A stretch of DNA of 64,000 nt from Candidatus Methanogaster sp. (GCA_003194445.1 PQXF01000003.1:1-64000), one strand, 5' to 3'. Counted from the first letter of the stretch, positions 42,842-55,679 are shown. Made by a program: numbers and translations. Notes: generated from the letters alone by a model not told the origin.

Positions 42842-44179
42842 CTATCCTTTACAATGTTTCTCAATTAGTAGGTCCAGAGCTTCTATACCCTCTTGTATCT
42901 CATTTCTAGCTTTTTTAATCTCGATACACAATTCTGTAAGACCTTGTCCGTCACTTCCTACCAGTCTGATATGGGCGGCTTTTGCATTGATAATTCCTGA
43001 TCCGGAGTGGATATCCCAATCCGACTGGCAGCAATCCTTGGATGTCTCTTGTAATACGGACTTGGCTTCGGCTGGTGTTAGATCACCTTTAACACACTTT
43101 AATAGAGCAATTACAGCCGCACCTACAGGATTTGCAGTAGACGTTCCATTATCACAGTCGCGGTAACCCTTAAAGTGGCTGATGCTGCATAAATCAGGCT
43201 TTTTATCATCAAGAGCACCTGGTCCACAACTGGTGTATCCGATCCATTCATCGCGTATATTAGCTGCTCCAAATGTGATTACCTCTTCCAAGCTATTGGC
43301 TCCCCAGATACTACGCCCAGTACCTACATCACCGCCACATCTCGTGCTTGGGCACATGGGACCGCAGTTCCCAGCTGCGAAAGTGACAATGATACCAAGC
43401 TGTATTGCCTCTTTGACTTTCCTGGTAAAAGGATGGTTTTGGTTCCTGGCATAATCAGGACCCCATGATTCCTGATATATTCCCCAACTGTTGGACATTA
43501 CTTGAGGGGTTCCGTCTTCTTTAAATTTGTCGATAGCCCATTGAAAGCCCGATATCGCGTCACTGAGAGCGCCTTCCACACTACCAGATCCTTTCAGTAC
43601 TCCAATATCATATATCTTCGCTTCCGGACAAATATGTGTTGCGTCGTATGCACACATGGTCCCGTGACTACCTGCGTCCGTTCCAGGACCATAAACCGTA
43701 CTTGGAGACCACCCGTCTGAATATGCCGGCACTTCACTCTTGTCCACACCTGTATCACATATAGCTATGGCAATTTCAGCCCCTTTATATCCTTCGTTCC
43801 AAATATAATCAGCTCCCAGATAACGCACAACATCGTCCAGATCTCCTTTAGCAGTCAGATGTTCGCAATCATAAGGTTCGCATGGACGTGTTATGTCCAA
43901 AGTCTCAGAGTTAAACGGTGCTATCTTAGCGTCGGTCCAGACATTTTCAACGTTCGGTGCTCGTTTCAACTCTTCTATTTTTTCCTCCGGTATTTCTCCA
44001 CGGATACATACCGTACCTGCTAGGGGTTCTTTAGTTAACGAAATACTCTTCTCAGTGGGGAGAATTGCACGCCACGTCTCATCAGACTCGAACCCATAAT
44101 CCTCGCACATGCGCACCAGGTTCGGTACCAGAGACATATCAAGCTTTGGAACCCTCAATTCTACAATAACTTTTGTCAT
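42842..44179 (-). CDS. Subtilisin-like S8 serine protease, copy 1 (no signal peptide)
   Basis: ICDTGVD (Asp), GSHGTMCAYD (His), FAAGNCGP (oxyanion Asn), NGTSTANPVGAA (Ser); Cys-rich. Confidence 0.93.
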   Translation of the reverse strand: MTKVIVELRVPKLDMSLVPNLVRMCEDYGFESDETWRAILPTEKSISLTKEPLAGTVCIRGEIPEEKIEELKRAPNVENVWTDAKIAPFNSETLDITRPCEPYDCEHLTAKGDLDDVVRYLGADYIWNEGYKGAEIAIAICDTGVDKSEVPAYSDGWSPSTVYGPGTDAGSHGTMCAYDATHICPEAKIYDIGVLKGSGSVEGALSDAISGFQWAIDKFKEDGTPQVMSNSWGIYQESWGPDYARNQNHPFTRKVKEAIQLGIIVTFAAGNCGPMCPSTRCGGDVGTGRSIWGANSLEEVITFGAANIRDEWIGYTSCGPGALDDKKPDLCSISHFKGYRDCDNGTSTANPVGAAVIALLKCVKGDLTPAEAKSVLQETSKDCCQSDWDIHSGSGIINAKAAHIRLVGSDGQGLTELCIEIKKARNEIQEGIEALDLLIEKHCKG

Positions 44180-44224
44180 TTATTTTTCTCCATAATTTTA
44201 AAAAAATAAAATTTTGACTGTTGA

Positions 44225-45130
44225 TCAGCCAACATAAAGCCAGGGAGCACATATTTGGTTCGAACCCGTACTAAAGTCTAATGTTACGCAGGAGCCGTTT
44301 CCCTTTGCGTAGACGTCCAAACAGGTTCGGACCCTTATCCATGTCCGATCGTTTCGCCGTAAGATTGCAGCGTAATTGACGCGTCTGGCAGTGTCAATTC
44401 TTCTGTGGCCTGATATATTGGAACCTGCTACGTGGAGAACGTTCCACTTGGACCAGCCTTTCCAGTTATTCTGATGGGCATTCATTCGTATATCTATATC
44501 GGCTCTTACATATTTGCAGTTATACCACTTATCATTGGCTTTAACTGTGCAATATCCGTTGTAATAAACTCTTGCCACGGCATTATACCATTTAGTCCAC
44601 TTTGGTCTGAAGCTGTACCACCAGTCTACACATATTCGTCTACTTGTGCTTCCACCAACACATCCCCACCCGTCTCCACAGGTCGAAACGTATGCCTTCT
44701 GACATACTTTATTCGATGGAGGTATTAGGTCCATTGCCATGGCATCCGAATCGCTTATTGTAAATCCCACAGGGACGAGGATTTCCATCTCTTCGCCTGC
44801 CAGAGATTGGTCCGGTGACATCCCTCTTTCTTCAGCCAATTGCTGCAAGACGAGCTGCTGTTCGTCGCCCATCACCAAAGCAGGAGTTACCTCAGCTATC
44901 CATTTTTCAGTTGCTTCAGCATCCTTGCGCTCTTGCAGTTCGAGCTGTTCAACATCCAGTCCGGATTGTCTCAGTAGATTGGTGTATTCGGCTTCCGAAT
45001 CCTCACTCATCTTAAATCCAAGTTCGCCGCCTTCAGTCATGGACTCAAGTTCCTGTTGCTCTTCGGCTGCTACGCCCTTAAGCAGTTCTCGAAATTCTGC
45101 TTCCACTTCTTCTTTTTCGTCCATATACAT
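44225..45130 (-). CDS. Subtilase-paired protein, copy A: acidic N-terminus plus W/Y/C-rich C-terminal domain
   Basis: 301-aa ORF 45 bp upstream of subtilase copy 1; homologous to 46558-47451. Confidence 0.8.
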   Translation of the reverse strand: MYMDEKEEVEAEFRELLKGVAAEEQQELESMTEGGELGFKMSEDSEAEYTNLLRQSGLDVEQLELQERKDAEATEKWIAEVTPALVMGDEQQLVLQQLAEERGMSPDQSLAGEEMEILVPVGFTISDSDAMAMDLIPPSNKVCQKAYVSTCGDGWGCVGGSTSRRICVDWWYSFRPKWTKWYNAVARVYYNGYCTVKANDKWYNCKYVRADIDIRMNAHQNNWKGWSKWNVLHVAGSNISGHRRIDTARRVNYAAILRRNDRTWIRVRTCLDVYAKGNGSCVTLDFSTGSNQICAPWLYVG

Positions 45131-45174
45131 TGCCTCCTTTTATTTTTCAAGGCTTTTAAGATCTTATATTGTCT

Positions 45175-46512
45175 CTATCCTTTACAATGTTTCTCAATTA
45201 GTAGGTCCAGAGCTTCTATACCCTCTTGTATCTCATTTCTAGCTTTTTTAATCTCGGCACACAATTCTGTAAGACCTTGTCCGTCACTTCCTACCAGTCT
45301 GATATGGGCGGCTTTTGCATTGATAATTCCTGATCCGGAGTGGATATCCCAATCCGACTGGCAGCAATCCTTGGATGTCTCTTGTAATACGGACTTGGCT
45401 TCGGCTGGTGTTAGATCACCTTTAACACACTTTAATAGAGCAATTACAGCCGCACCTACAGGATTTGCAGTAGACGTTCCATTATCACAGTCGCGGTAAC
45501 CCTTAAAGTGGCTGATGCTGCATAAATCAGGCTTTTTATCATCAAGAGCACCTGGTCCACAACTGGTGTATCCGATCCATTCATCGCGTATATTAGCTGC
45601 TCCAAATGTGATTACCTCTTCCAAGCTATTGGCTCCCCAGATACTACGCCCAGTACCTACATCACCGCCACATCTCGTGCTTGGGCACATGGGACCGCAG
45701 TTCCCAGCTGCGAAAGTGACAATGATACCAAGCTGTATTGCCTCTTTGACTTTCCTGGTAAAAGGATGGTTTTGGTTCCTGGCATAATCAGGACCCCATG
45801 ATTCCTGATATATTCCCCAACTGTTGGACATTACTTGAGGGGTTCCGTCTTCTTTAAATTTGTCGATAGCCCATTGAAAGCCCGATATCGCGTCACTGAG
45901 AGCGCCTTCCACACTACCAGATCCTTTCAGTACTCCAATATCATATATCTTCGCTTCCGGACAAATATGTGTTGCGTCGTATGCACACATGGTCCCGTGA
46001 CTACCTGCGTCCGTTCCAGGACCATAAACCGTACTTGGAGACCACCCGTCTGAATATGCCGGCACTTCACTCTTGTCCACACCTGTATCACATATAGCTA
46101 TGGCAATTTCAGCCCCTTTATATCCTTCGTTCCAAATATAATCAGCTCCCAGATAACGCACAACATCGTCCAGATCTCCTTTAGCAGTCAGATGTTCGCA
46201 ATCATAAGGTTCGCATGGACGTGTTATGTCCAAAGTCTCAGAGTTAAACGGTGCTATCTTAGCGTCGGTCCAGACATTTTCAACGTTCGGTGCTCGTTTC
46301 AACTCTTCTATTTTTTCCTCCGGTATTTCTCCACGGATACATACCGTACCTGCTAGGGGTTCTTTAGTTAACGAAATACTCTTCTCAGTGGGGAGAATTG
46401 CACGCCACGTCTCATCAGACTCGAACCCATAATCCTCGCACATGCGCACCAGGTTCGGTACCAGAGACATATCAAGCTTTGGAACCCTCAATTCTACAAT
46501 AACTTTTGTCAT
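45175..46512 (-). CDS. Subtilisin-like S8 serine protease, copy 2 (no signal peptide)
   Basis: 445 aa, identical to copy 1 except CAEIKK versus CIEIKK near the C-terminus. Confidence 0.93.
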   Translation of the reverse strand: MTKVIVELRVPKLDMSLVPNLVRMCEDYGFESDETWRAILPTEKSISLTKEPLAGTVCIRGEIPEEKIEELKRAPNVENVWTDAKIAPFNSETLDITRPCEPYDCEHLTAKGDLDDVVRYLGADYIWNEGYKGAEIAIAICDTGVDKSEVPAYSDGWSPSTVYGPGTDAGSHGTMCAYDATHICPEAKIYDIGVLKGSGSVEGALSDAISGFQWAIDKFKEDGTPQVMSNSWGIYQESWGPDYARNQNHPFTRKVKEAIQLGIIVTFAAGNCGPMCPSTRCGGDVGTGRSIWGANSLEEVITFGAANIRDEWIGYTSCGPGALDDKKPDLCSISHFKGYRDCDNGTSTANPVGAAVIALLKCVKGDLTPAEAKSVLQETSKDCCQSDWDIHSGSGIINAKAAHIRLVGSDGQGLTELCAEIKKARNEIQEGIEALDLLIEKHCKG

Positions 46513-46557
46513 TTATTTTTCTCCATAATTTTAAAAAAATAAAATGTTGACTGTTGA

Positions 46558-47451
46558 TCAGCCAACATAAAGCCAGGGAGCACGTATTTGGTTCGAACCT
46601 GTATTAAAGTTCAATTCTGCATAGGAACCCCTTCCCTTTGCGTAGACGTCCAAACAGGTTCGGACCCTGATCCATGCCCTATCTCTTCTCCTTAAGAGCA
46701 CAGGATAGTTGGTACGTCTGACAGCGTCAAATCTTCTGTGGACTGATATATTGGAACCTGCTACGTGGAGAACGTTCCACTTGGACCAGCCTTTCCAGTT
46801 ATACTGATGGGCATTCATTAGTATATCCACATCGGCTCTTGCATATTTGCAGTTATACCACTTATCATTGGCTTTAACTATATAATAGCCGTTGTAATAA
46901 ACTCTTGACACAGCATTATACCATTTAGTCCACTTTGGTCTGAAGCTGTACCACCAGTCTACACATACTCGTCTACCTGCCCTTCCACCAATGCATCCCC
47001 ATCCGCCTCCGCGGGCCCAAGCGGATGCATTCCAAGTTGTGTTATTTGGCACCCAGTCCATTGCCATGGTATCTGACTTGCTTATGGTATATCCCACAGG
47101 GGCAAGGAGTTCCATGTCTTCGCCTGCCAGAGATTGGTCCAGTGACATCTCTCTTTCTTCAGCCAATTGCTGCAAGACGAGCTGCTGTTCGTCGCCCATC
47201 ACCAAAGCAGGCGTTACCTCAGCTATCCATTTTTCAGTTGCTTCAGCATCCTTACTCTCTTGTAGTTCGAGCTGTTCAACATTCAGTCCGGATTGTCTCA
47301 ATAGATTGGTGTATTCGGATTCCAAATCCTCACTCATCTTAAGTCCAAGTTCGCCGCCTTCAATTACGGACTTAAGTTCCTGTTGCTCTTCGGCTGCTAC
47401 TTCTTTAAGCAGTTCTCGAAATTCTGCCTCTATTTCTTCTTTTTCGTTCAT
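46558..47451 (-). CDS. Subtilase-paired protein, copy B
   Basis: 297-aa paralog of copy A; shared RICVDWWYSFRPKWTKWYNAV-like core. Confidence 0.8.
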   Translation of the reverse strand: MNEKEEIEAEFRELLKEVAAEEQQELKSVIEGGELGLKMSEDLESEYTNLLRQSGLNVEQLELQESKDAEATEKWIAEVTPALVMGDEQQLVLQQLAEEREMSLDQSLAGEDMELLAPVGYTISKSDTMAMDWVPNNTTWNASAWARGGGWGCIGGRAGRRVCVDWWYSFRPKWTKWYNAVSRVYYNGYYIVKANDKWYNCKYARADVDILMNAHQYNWKGWSKWNVLHVAGSNISVHRRFDAVRRTNYPVLLRRRDRAWIRVRTCLDVYAKGRGSYAELNFNTGSNQIRAPWLYVG

Positions 47452-47594
47452 CTACCTTACCTCCATACCATCCTTGATGCACTTGTCAGTGGTACCCACG
47501 TTGGAAAGATATCCGCGCATCTTGGATTTTTTAACAGTGGTTATCAACACTGCCATATACCATATACCACAAATATCTATAAAACAACACGAAA

Positions 47595-47646
47595 CATTGT
47601 TCAGAAACATTGTTCAGAAACATTGTTCAGAAACATTGTTCAGAAA
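47595..47646. repeat. Four perfect 13-bp tandem repeats (cattgttcagaaa)
   Basis: cattgttcagaaa x4 in the divergent intergenic region between 47451 (-) and 47694 (+); each unit contains an imperfect GAA-N6-TTC dyad. Confidence 0.9.
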
Positions 47647-47693
47647 CATGTATTCCGAAACTATTAGGTAACATAACGACAGATATTATACCA

Positions 47694-47918
47694 ATGACGA
47701 CAGCATTTCGGATATCTGAAGAGATACTGGAATATATAAAAACAGGCGGCTGGATCACGGTCGGAGAGATCAGCGAGCAGGTTGGCATTGTGCCTGAGAA
47801 GTCAATTAAAATTCTTGATTTCCTCTCCGAATTCGGGTTTATAGAGTTTGATTCTGACAACTCGCGGATCAGAATCACCGACCTCGGAAAGAGATTTCTC
47901 GAACTACCAGAGATCTAA
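47694..47918 (+). CDS. Small winged-HTH protein
   Basis: MTTAFRISEEILEYIKTGGWITVGEISEQVGIVPEKSIKILDFLSEFGFIEFDSDNSRIRITDLGKRFLEL. Confidence 0.75.
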   Translation: MTTAFRISEEILEYIKTGGWITVGEISEQVGIVPEKSIKILDFLSEFGFIEFDSDNSRIRITDLGKRFLELPEI

Positions 47919-48151
47919 ATCTGCAATTCCCTTGCCTTCTCCACGAATGTTTTTCCGTCCTCGGTTATCTCATAACTGCTACCGTCTACTCTAACAAGTC
48001 CCTTTTCCAGCAGTAACTCAAGATATTTTGTCGCAAGATTGAAATTTAGGTTTGCTTTGTACACAATCTTCGTTTTGGTTGCGCCACCTGACACCACATC
48101 AAGAATCGCAATAATTATATCAAATTTGCTTCTTCGTTTCACGATGCACAC
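47915..48151 (-). CDS. Archaeal winged-HTH protein
   Basis: RSKFDIIIAILDVVSGGATKTKIVYKANLNFNLATKYLELLLEKGLVRVDGSSYEITEDGKTFVEKARELQI. Confidence 0.82.
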   Translation of the reverse strand: MCIVKRRSKFDIIIAILDVVSGGATKTKIVYKANLNFNLATKYLELLLEKGLVRVDGSSYEITEDGKTFVEKARELQI

Positions 48152-48229
48152 CTTCTCTGTAATACTGCGAACTCGAGGCTTCCGGTGGCGTTAGGTATGC
48201 CCTCTAACTATTAATATCTATCGCACACC

Positions 48230-50422
<2,193 letters not shown>

Positions 50423-50503
50423 TTATTTGTATTACTTTCGGCAGTACCCCGAAAACCGAAAACCGCGTAATGAAAAAGATCGGGGTCGTTAGACAAAAAC
50501 TCT

Positions 50504-52015
50504 CTAACTGAATTCCTTCTTCGTCTCTCCGCATTTTACGCACTTATGCACCGTGTACTTCTTGTGCGTTTTTAGCAATTCAAACTCATGGTCGCACTCT
50601 GATTCCGGTGTTTCTTCTTCCAATGCAGGAGACTCCACAAACCCCCTGAGCTTTGAGACCTTCTCCTGCATAGCATAAAACTCGTCCAGCATCCGATATG
50701 AATCACACAACAGCAGAAACCGCTGGGTATCGATGACCGGGATCAATGTACTGATAGCAGCGGAATCCAGAATCAGTTCCACTTCGAATTCATGACCCTT
50801 GTAGACGGCAGCGACGTGATCCCCCTGCCTGACCAGTCCAACGAGATCTTTAGCAACGACCGGATCGAATCGGTCAGAGGTATGGTCAAATACACGCACC
50901 CCTCCTGAAAAACAGTCGCCCTCACCTTTAAGGAACTCTTTTAACTCGATCAGGTCATCAACGGTGCAAAACGTAAAATTAAACTCTATAAGATCATTTT
51001 CGATACCGATAAAACCGGAGTCTTGATGATAATCGGTCATAATCCTGAACCTGTCAACCAACTCCTCACCATCCCGGCGGTATTTGAGATTGAGCTCTAC
51101 AGACGGAAGATTAAATATGTCGCACCCGTCCAGAGAACATATCTTGCAATCAAACGCGTCATTCGGTCTGCATTCAAAGCAAAAGTTACCGCGGGGCTCA
51201 TGATTGCCTGAAATCAGACACACACCCCCGTAACGGTCATAATTCTCGCAGATGCGGCAGCATCCGTAGATCTCCCACTCCTCTGATCCGATTACCTGAT
51301 AAACCCCCAGACGCATGATAGTATCCTCGGCTTCGGCAGATATATTGAAGTACATTCCTGAAAAATCCCTATATTTCTCTGCGATGGCTCTCATACGGGG
51401 TATGATCGCAGGGTTGTGTTGATCGTAGAAACAGGTACACAGATACGATAAATTACGCAGATCATCATCATCATCGCCCTCGAACCTATCGAGGAGTTTT
51501 ACCATAAAATCGAACGACCGCGGGTCCCGTATCTCTGACAGCGCGCCGAGCGTATAGATTATATCGATTTTATACCCATATCCATCGGTTTTCGGGTTAT
51601 CTATCCGGTAACCGATCCTATCGATCAGCGGCTGGACTGCAGGAGCTCCGATCTTCACAAGCGCAGCCAATGTGATCTCGCACAGATCATCCATACCGAT
51701 CTCGATCGCATCGATCAATGCAGGAATTGCAACCGGGCTGCCAATCTCGCCAAGCACATCCGCTGCGATGACGCAGCCATAAGATTCCTCATCATACAGA
51801 TAATCGGTCAGAGGTTCGACAACCACCTTGCCAAGTTCTGCCAGGCGTTTTTTAACAGAAATTAGCTCTGCTGCCAGTTTTTCATCCGATTCCGGATGGA
51901 AGTACTCTTCCAATTCCTTCTGCCGGCAATCGATCTTGTCACAGAGGTCATCCAGCGCACACAGTGCTTCGTCCATCGTTTCATCCACTGTTTCATCCAT
52001 CGTTTCATCCACCAT
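50504..52015 (-). CDS. HEAT-repeat protein with C-terminal zinc-ribbon-like motifs
   Basis: AADVLGEIGSPVAIPALIDAIE..., AALVKIGAPAVQPLIDRI; CRICENYDRYGGVCLISG, CVKCGETKKEF. Confidence 0.75.
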   Translation of the reverse strand: MVDETMDETVDETMDEALCALDDLCDKIDCRQKELEEYFHPESDEKLAAELISVKKRLAELGKVVVEPLTDYLYDEESYGCVIAADVLGEIGSPVAIPALIDAIEIGMDDLCEITLAALVKIGAPAVQPLIDRIGYRIDNPKTDGYGYKIDIIYTLGALSEIRDPRSFDFMVKLLDRFEGDDDDDLRNLSYLCTCFYDQHNPAIIPRMRAIAEKYRDFSGMYFNISAEAEDTIMRLGVYQVIGSEEWEIYGCCRICENYDRYGGVCLISGNHEPRGNFCFECRPNDAFDCKICSLDGCDIFNLPSVELNLKYRRDGEELVDRFRIMTDYHQDSGFIGIENDLIEFNFTFCTVDDLIELKEFLKGEGDCFSGGVRVFDHTSDRFDPVVAKDLVGLVRQGDHVAAVYKGHEFEVELILDSAAISTLIPVIDTQRFLLLCDSYRMLDEFYAMQEKVSKLRGFVESPALEEETPESECDHEFELLKTHKKYTVHKCVKCGETKKEFS

Positions 52016-52394
52016 TTCCGGGTATGCGGCCTATGCTAATATATCTTGTGGATTCGGGATCAACCCTGGATCCGCGCTTGGTTGTAGGTGAGATCGCTCT
52101 TGTTTATGAGCACAGGGACGTTTATGGCTGCTCAGTCAGAATCGGCATCCAACGGATTAATCTTTTAGTGAGGACTATGTGAAAATGAGTGGTTGATGTT
52201 AGTTTTGAGTGGATCTTTGAAAGATGAGCGGAGTATATCGGGCAGCCGTGGTGTCAGACTTCACGGACGCACACGGATTCCATGATCCCGGACGCCAGAG
52301 AGCCATAGTTGTGACAGTCTCCCCCTACAAATAGCAGAGTTTTCTGCCGCATATTTATAAACTCAAGAGACAATCCAGTGCATAGGGCATAAAC

Positions 52395-54293
52395 ATGCAG
52401 TTGTTATTAATTCACTCGGATTATATCGAATACGAGACAAAGAAGCGCACTCCGGTCGCAGAAGAGATCGACCCCTCTATGAAGAGCATCCGCATGGAAG
52501 AGGGATTGACCGCTTTTGTCGCTGTTGAGAGTTACGACGAGGCAGATCCGATCACCACAGCAGAGAAGGCGGTAGACGAGATCAGGAAGCTGGCAGAACA
52601 AGTAAAAACAGAACGGATAATGCTTTATCCTTATGCACACCTCAGTTCCGAACTGGCAAAACCCGTCGTTGCGGTCGATATCCTGAAAAGACTCGAAGAA
52701 ACTCTATCTCGCGATTACGAAGTAAAGAGGGCGCCATTTGGCTGGTACAAGGCATTCAAGGTCAGTTGCAAGGGGCACCCGCTCTCTGAGCTTTCGAGAA
52801 CGATAAGGGTCGGGACGGAAGGGACGGAAGAGAAAAAGGGGCAAGAAGGAAGAGAAGCGAGGGAAGAGATTATATCAGAGGCTCTGAAGTCAGAGGCGAA
52901 AGCAGTCTCGCACTGGCACGTTCTCACACTCGATGGGGAACTACTACCCCTCGAGGACTTCGATTTCAAAGAGCATCCGGACCTGTTGAGTTTTGCCGAA
53001 TATGAGACCGCGAAGAGCAGAGCTGTTGATAAGATCCCTCCGCATGTCGAACTGATGAGGCGGCTCGAACTTGCCGACTACGAGCCCGGCTCAGACTCGG
53101 GAAATATGCGATTCTATCCGAAAGGAACCCTTCTGAAACGACTTCTTGAGGCGCACGTTCTCGATACCGTTGGCGAGATGAATGCAGTCGAGGTCGAGAC
53201 CCCGGTCATGTATGATGTGAACCATCCGACACTGAAGAAGTATCTCGATCGCTTTCCAGCGAGGCAGTACTCAATAGAATCCGACAAGAGATCGTTCTTC
53301 CTCCGGTTTGCTGCATGCTTCGGGCAGTTCTTGATGAACCACGACATGACCATCTCACACAGGAATATCCCCTTAAAGATGGTTGAGATGACCAGGTACA
53401 GCTTCAGGAGAGAGCAGCACGGCGAACTGGTGGGACTGCGGCGGCTGCGCGCATTCACGATGCCTGACATGCACACGCTCTGCGCTGATATGGATCACGC
53501 AATTCTTGAATTCAAGGATCAGTACACAATGTGCATGAAGATGCTTGCAGATATTGGACTTCAGGATGATTACGAGGTTGCCATCCGGTTTACGCGTGAT
53601 TTTTACAATGAAAACCAGGATTTCATCAAAGAACTTGTCAAAATAGTCGGCAAGCCGGCATTGATCGAACTCTGGGACTCCCGATTCTTTTATTTCGTGA
53701 TTAAGTTCGAATTCAATTATATCGATGCGCTTAAGAAGGCGAGCGCGCTTTCGACGGTCCAGATCGATGTGGAGAATGCGGAGCGCTACGACATCGACTA
53801 TATCGACAAAAATGGGGCTGAACAGCGCCCGACAATTCTTCACTGCTCCCCGAGTGGCGCAATCGAACGATGCATCTACGCACTGCTCGAAAAGGCGCAC
53901 CTCACCTCGAAGGCAGGTGGCGTGCCATCTCTCCCGACGTGGCTTTCGCCGACACAGGTTCGGTTGATACCGGTTGCAGAGCGCCACATCGGATATGCAG
54001 AGGAGATCGCCGCCGCAATGAGTAATGTCAGGGCAGATATCGATGACCGTGATGAGACGGTCGGGAAGCGGGTTCGCGCCGCTGGCAGGGAATGGATCCC
54101 TTATGTCGTCGTAATTGGGGACAAGGAACTCGAAAGTGGTGTGCTTAGCGTAACGATCCGCGCTGAATCCGGAAAAGTGGAAGAGACTGCTCAGGAACTA
54201 CGCGATAGGGTGCTTGCTGAGACCGCAGAGATGCCGTACCGCCAGATCAATCTACCGGTGCTGCTTTCGAAGCGACCGATCTTCTTTGGTTGA
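52395..54293 (+). CDS. thrS: Archaeal-type threonyl-tRNA synthetase
   Basis: [24 protein letters not shown] (archaeal editing domain); [50 protein letters not shown]. Confidence 0.95.
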   Translation: MQLLLIHSDYIEYETKKRTPVAEEIDPSMKSIRMEEGLTAFVAVESYDEADPITTAEKAVDEIRKLAEQVKTERIMLYPYAHLSSELAKPVVAVDILKRLEETLSRDYEVKRAPFGWYKAFKVSCKGHPLSELSRTIRVGTEGTEEKKGQEGREAREEIISEALKSEAKAVSHWHVLTLDGELLPLEDFDFKEHPDLLSFAEYETAKSRAVDKIPPHVELMRRLELADYEPGSDSGNMRFYPKGTLLKRLLEAHVLDTVGEMNAVEVETPVMYDVNHPTLKKYLDRFPARQYSIESDKRSFFLRFAACFGQFLMNHDMTISHRNIPLKMVEMTRYSFRREQHGELVGLRRLRAFTMPDMHTLCADMDHAILEFKDQYTMCMKMLADIGLQDDYEVAIRFTRDFYNENQDFIKELVKIVGKPALIELWDSRFFYFVIKFEFNYIDALKKASALSTVQIDVENAERYDIDYIDKNGAEQRPTILHCSPSGAIERCIYALLEKAHLTSKAGGVPSLPTWLSPTQVRLIPVAERHIGYAEEIAAAMSNVRADIDDRDETVGKRVRAAGREWIPYVVVIGDKELESGVLSVTIRAESGKVEETAQELRDRVLAETAEMPYRQINLPVLLSKRPIFFG

Positions 54294-54344
54294 TAATATC
54301 ACACCTCACACATCAAACATCACATAGCACACAGGCGATGAATC

Positions 54345-55655
54345 ATGCTCAAGAAACACCACACGCAACTGACCGATTCCGAACTTGAAAGTCTCCTTGA
54401 CCGGGAGACCGGGATTGCGAAGGTAAAACCGGCAGTTTCAGCCATTTTAGAGGACGTAAAGACCAGAGGAGACGCTGCGTTAATCGAGTACACACACCGG
54501 TTCGATAATGTTAGTCTCTCTGCGATCGAGGTCGAAGGGAACTTCATATCAGAGGCATTTGAAGAGGTCGATTCCGAGATCCTGTGGCATCTCGAGACCG
54601 CTGCTGATAATATCAGGAGGTTTCACGAAGCCCAGCTCGAACCAGAGCTCTGGTTAAGCGAGATTACGCCTGGAATCAGCCTCGGGCAGAAGACCTCACC
54701 TCTTGACTGCATCGGTGCTTATGTGCCTGGCGGAAAGGCGGCATATCCTTCGACTGCGCTGATGACGATTATACCCGCAAAGGTTGCATCCGTCCCGGAG
54801 GCGGTTATATGCACACCGCCGATGCCTGGCGGAGATGGTAGCGTGAACCCGCTAACGCTCGCTGCCGCAGTGATTGCGGGCGCGGACAGGGTCTTTGCGG
54901 TCGGTGGCGCGCAGGCGATTGCTGCTATGGCTTACGGCACAGAGACCGTGCCTGCTGTCGACAGGATCGTTGGACCCGGGAATGTCTATGTGACCGCTGC
55001 AAAGATGCTGGTTTCAACCCGGATCGATTTTCCCGCTGGACCATCAGAGGTTCTGATAATCGCAGACGAGAGCGCAAATCCCGATTTCATCGCAGCGGAT
55101 ATGGTAGCGCAGGCAGAGCACGATTCCAATGCGGTATCGATCCTTGTAACAACGTCAGAGGCGGTTGCCGGGGAGGTGTTTGAACTGGTCGGATCACGGA
55201 GCGCAGATGCGGTTCGGTCAGAGATCATCGAAAAGTCACTCGAACACGGCGCAATCCTCGTCTTCGATTCGATCGATGAGTGCACCCGGTTTTCGAACAC
55301 GTTTGCGCCGGAACACCTTGAGATCATGGTCGAGAATCCGCTTGATGTGCTAAACAGCGTTTACAATGCCGGTTCGATCTTTGTTGGCGATTATGCGCCG
55401 GTCCCGGCTGGCGATTACGCGTCAGGCACGAACCATGTGTTGCCGACGGCAGGGCATGCGTGGACGTACTCAGGTCTGAACGTTTCCTACTTCACAAAAA
55501 AATCAAGCATCCAGATCATCAGCAAGGAGGGGCTATCGCAGATTAGGGATACGGTTGTTGCGATAGCGGATGAAGAGGGGCTTAAGTCTCACGCGGACGC
55601 TATTAAGGCGCGGTTTTCAGATGAGGAAGATCATCAGGTATTTATGGACGTATAG
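54345..55655 (+). CDS. hisD: Histidinol dehydrogenase
   Basis: DCIGAYVPGGKAAYPSTALMTIIPAKVA; ADMVAQAEHDSNAVSILVT; NHVLPTAGHAWTYSGLNV. Confidence 0.96.
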   Translation: MLKKHHTQLTDSELESLLDRETGIAKVKPAVSAILEDVKTRGDAALIEYTHRFDNVSLSAIEVEGNFISEAFEEVDSEILWHLETAADNIRRFHEAQLEPELWLSEITPGISLGQKTSPLDCIGAYVPGGKAAYPSTALMTIIPAKVASVPEAVICTPPMPGGDGSVNPLTLAAAVIAGADRVFAVGGAQAIAAMAYGTETVPAVDRIVGPGNVYVTAAKMLVSTRIDFPAGPSEVLIIADESANPDFIAADMVAQAEHDSNAVSILVTTSEAVAGEVFELVGSRSADAVRSEIIEKSLEHGAILVFDSIDECTRFSNTFAPEHLEIMVENPLDVLNSVYNAGSIFVGDYAPVPAGDYASGTNHVLPTAGHAWTYSGLNVSYFTKKSSIQIISKEGLSQIRDTVVAIADEEGLKSHADAIKARFSDEEDHQVFMDV

Positions 55656-55679
55656 CGTGTGTGGGATGTAACATATACT

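Larger units (their letters stand above)
42842..47451 (-). repeat. Two tandem 2333-bp units (partner gene plus subtilase)
   Basis: Homologous coordinates offset by exactly 2333 bp (42842/45175, 44179/46512, 44225/46558). Confidence 0.9.

Noticed and set aside
43182-46432. Duplicated plus-strand ORFs (43182-43454/45515-45787, 43502-43720/45835-46053, 43893-44099/46226-46432)
   Set aside because: They are duplicated only because the antisense subtilase genes are; no independent coding support.
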